Made by a program: the position numbers and the translations under genes. Below are positions 62,392-64,000 of a DNA stretch of 64,000 nucleotides, piece by piece (position 1 is the stretch's first letter; each line of letters opens with the position of its first letter). The stretch comes from Flavobacterium pallidum (GTDB lineage: Bacteria > Bacteroidota > Bacteroidia > Flavobacteriales > Flavobacteriaceae), in the NCBI RefSeq assembly GCF_003097535.1, contig NZ_CP029187.1, forward strand, positions 1,364,001-1,428,000, given 5' to 3'. The notes under the pieces are model-generated. The model was not told the DNA's origin and did not search any database. It was given only the letters and a program-made list of their open reading frames with translations.

Positions 62392-64000
62392 TTATTTTAA
62401 TTCGAGTATTAACGATGTTTTGGCATCTATTGAAATTTCTTTGGTGATATCAAAATCGGTTCCGGCCAAAACGTCTTTGCCGGTTTTGAAATCTTTCATT
62501 CCTTCCTTAAAACGTGCCGTGCCGAATGTTTTCTTCTGGTCGGAATTGTTAATGATAACCATCACAGATTCACTGTCATTGTAACGGAAATACACATATA
62601 CGTTTTCTTCCGGCAAAAACTGCATCGTTTTCCCGTTGTGGATCAAGGTTTTGCTTTTACGCCAGTTAAACAATTTTGAGGTGAAATCGAAATATTGTTT
62701 CTGGGTTTCCGTACGGCCCGATGGGGAAAATGCATCGTTCGCATCGCCGTTCCAGCCGCCGGGGAAATCGTGCCGGATATCGCCATCGCCTTTGTGCTTG
62801 TCGCCGGTCATCCCGATTTCAGAGCCGTAATAAAGTTGCGGAATGCCGCGGATGGTTGCGACCAAAGTCATTGCCATTTTGTACTTATTCAAATCCGGAT
62901 ACCAATGGCTGATGCGCTGTGTATCGTGGTTTTCGGCGAAAACGAGGATAGAATTCGGGTTTGGGTACAGGAAATCGTTCACGAAATTTTCATACACCTT
63001 AATGATTCCTTTGTCCCAGGAAGCCTTGTCTTCATTAAAAACACCGCTGATGGCATCGTGCAATGTGAAATCCATGACAGACGGCAAATAAGAATTGTAG
63101 TTTTGGATGGCCCCGATTTTACTGTCTTTCTGCCAATACGCCATCTGTGCCTGGTCGTGCATCCAGACTTCGCCGACAATGTTGAAATAGGGGTATTCGT
63201 CGGTGATGGCTTTGGTCCATTTGGAAATACCTTCCTTGTCGCAATAAGAATACGTGTCTACCCGGAAACCATCTAGATTTGCATATTCAATCCACCAGAT
63301 GGCGTTTTGGATGAGGTAATTCAACACCAACGGATTGGCCTGGTTCAGGTCGGGCATCGTTTTTACGAACCAACCGTCGACACAATATTTCTTGTCGGTT
63401 TCGGAATGATACGGGTCGTACTGCGTGGTCATGCGGTAATTGCTCTGGCCGTAGCCGGGAAATTGATGGATCCAGTCGTAGGTCGGTAAATCCTTGATCA
63501 TCCAATGCTCGGAACCCCAATGATTCGTGACGTAATCCAAAACCAGTTTCATATTGCGTTTGTGGAGTTCAGAAGATAATCTCAGGTAATCCTCATTCGT
63601 TCCGTATCGCGGGTCGATGTTGTAAACATCCGATTGCGCATAGCCGTGGTACGAGCCGCGCGGGTCGTTGTCTTCACACAAGGGTGTGTTCCAAACGGTG
63701 GTGGCGCCGGTAGATTGTATGTAATCGAGGTGGTCGATAATCCCTTTGATATCACCGCCATGACGGCCTGATGGTTTGGAGCGGTCCATTTTTTCAGCGG
63801 TATTGTCGGTGTTGTCATTCGAAGGGTTTCCGTTGGCAAAACGGTCGGGCATGATCAGGTAAATCGCATCTGAGGCATCGAAACCTTTGCGTAATGCCGA
63901 ATTTTTTTCACGGTCGCGGATTTCGTATTTTTTGGTGAAAACGGTTTTTCTCTTTTCGGAAAAGGAAAAGGTGAGCGTGGTGGACTTTGAAATGTTTTTG
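62392..64000 (-). CDS. GH13 alpha-amylase / neopullulanase-type enzyme, partial at 5' end
   Basis: The minus-strand frame stays open to the window edge, so the N-terminus lies beyond 64000. The visible part begins in a beta-domain region (SALRKGFDASDAIYLIMPDR), then the barrel: region I LVLDYVTNHWG; region II GFRVDTYSY with the catalytic Asp; region III NIVGEVWMHD with the acid/base Glu; region IV FAENHDTQRISHW. A C-terminal beta domain ends ISIDAKTSLILELK. The combination suggests a SusA-like or neopullulanase/cyclomaltodextrinase enzyme of a starch utilisation locus; specificity is not certain. GH31 and the second GH13 follow in the same operon. Confidence 0.9.
   Translation of the reverse strand, partial: KNISKSTTLTFSFSEKRKTVFTKKYEIRDREKNSALRKGFDASDAIYLIMPDRFANGNPSNDNTDNTAEKMDRSKPSGRHGGDIKGIIDHLDYIQSTGATTVWNTPLCEDNDPRGSYHGYAQSDVYNIDPRYGTNEDYLRLSSELHKRNMKLVLDYVTNHWGSEHWMIKDLPTYDWIHQFPGYGQSNYRMTTQYDPYHSETDKKYCVDGWFVKTMPDLNQANPLVLNYLIQNAIWWIEYANLDGFRVDTYSYCDKEGISKWTKAITDEYPYFNIVGEVWMHDQAQMAYWQKDSKIGAIQNYNSYLPSVMDFTLHDAISGVFNEDKASWDKGIIKVYENFVNDFLYPNPNSILVFAENHDTQRISHWYPDLNKYKMAMTLVATIRGIPQLYYGSEIGMTGDKHKGDGDIRHDFPGGWNGDANDAFSPSGRTETQKQYFDFTSKLFNWRKSKTLIHNGKTMQFLPEENVYVYFRYNDSESVMVIINNSDQKKTFGTARFKEGMKDFKTGKDVLAGTDFDITKEISIDAKTSLILELK

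Overview
The window looks like a chromosome segment from a Flavobacterium-type member of the Bacteroidota. The reasons are the 3' part of sprA (type IX secretion translocon), three proteins with type IX C-terminal sorting domains, promoters of the Bacteroidota form (-33 TTTG or TTG, about 20 nt, -7 TAnnTTTG), and the gene order sprA-gcvH-vanZ-deoC-remB, which from memory matches Flavobacterium johnsoniae. No tRNA, rRNA, CRISPR array, transposase or phage gene was seen, and no gene-free stretch exceeds 300 bases.

Layout. 1-8.2 kb: sprA (5' end outside the window), gcvH, a VanZ-like membrane protein, deoC and a RemB-like gliding protein. 8.4-13.6 kb: heme O synthase, two subunit III proteins, subunit IV, two SCO-like proteins, a DUF420 protein and a small CxxC membrane protein, together a cytochrome oxidase assembly block. 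13.6-15 kb: a DUF4403 lipoprotein on the minus strand. 15.1-22.9 kb: a MacAB-TolC-like efflux operon with one ATPase, two permeases, two adaptors and a TolC-type channel, ending in tsaB. 22.9-28.1 kb (minus): a secreted protein of unknown function, a SnoaL-like protein, a pseudouridine synthase, and an isoprenoid set (UbiA prenyltransferase, mevalonate kinase, diphosphomevalonate decarboxylase). 28.2-41.9 kb: tspO, then a complete 14-gene nuoA-N operon for complex I, with a short NuoG. 42-56.3 kb: three surface or secreted type IX cargo proteins: an SBBP-repeat protein, a 2322-residue protein with 28 Ig-like repeats, and a 1767-residue multidomain protein. 56.3-64 kb (minus): a flavoprotein, a glycerophosphodiesterase and three starch or maltodextrin enzymes (GH13, GH31, GH13), the last cut by the window edge.

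Themes. The type IX pore gene and three of its likely cargo lie about 40 kb apart in one window. Respiration is covered at the NADH end (nuo) and at the oxidase end (cox assembly). The three glycosidases form a tightly packed operon that looks like one arm of a starch utilisation locus whose other genes lie outside.

Most unusual points: (1) two 77-nt intergenic elements that align without gaps, each with a 12-bp/5-nt hairpin whose inner pairs differ but stay paired; (2) a recurring 7-8 nt periodicity in many spacers, including two of the three large gaps in the nuo operon; (3) the 28-repeat protein, with two cysteines in every repeat, only four Lys/Arg in about 1880 residues, and a 603-nt three-repeat higher-order unit.
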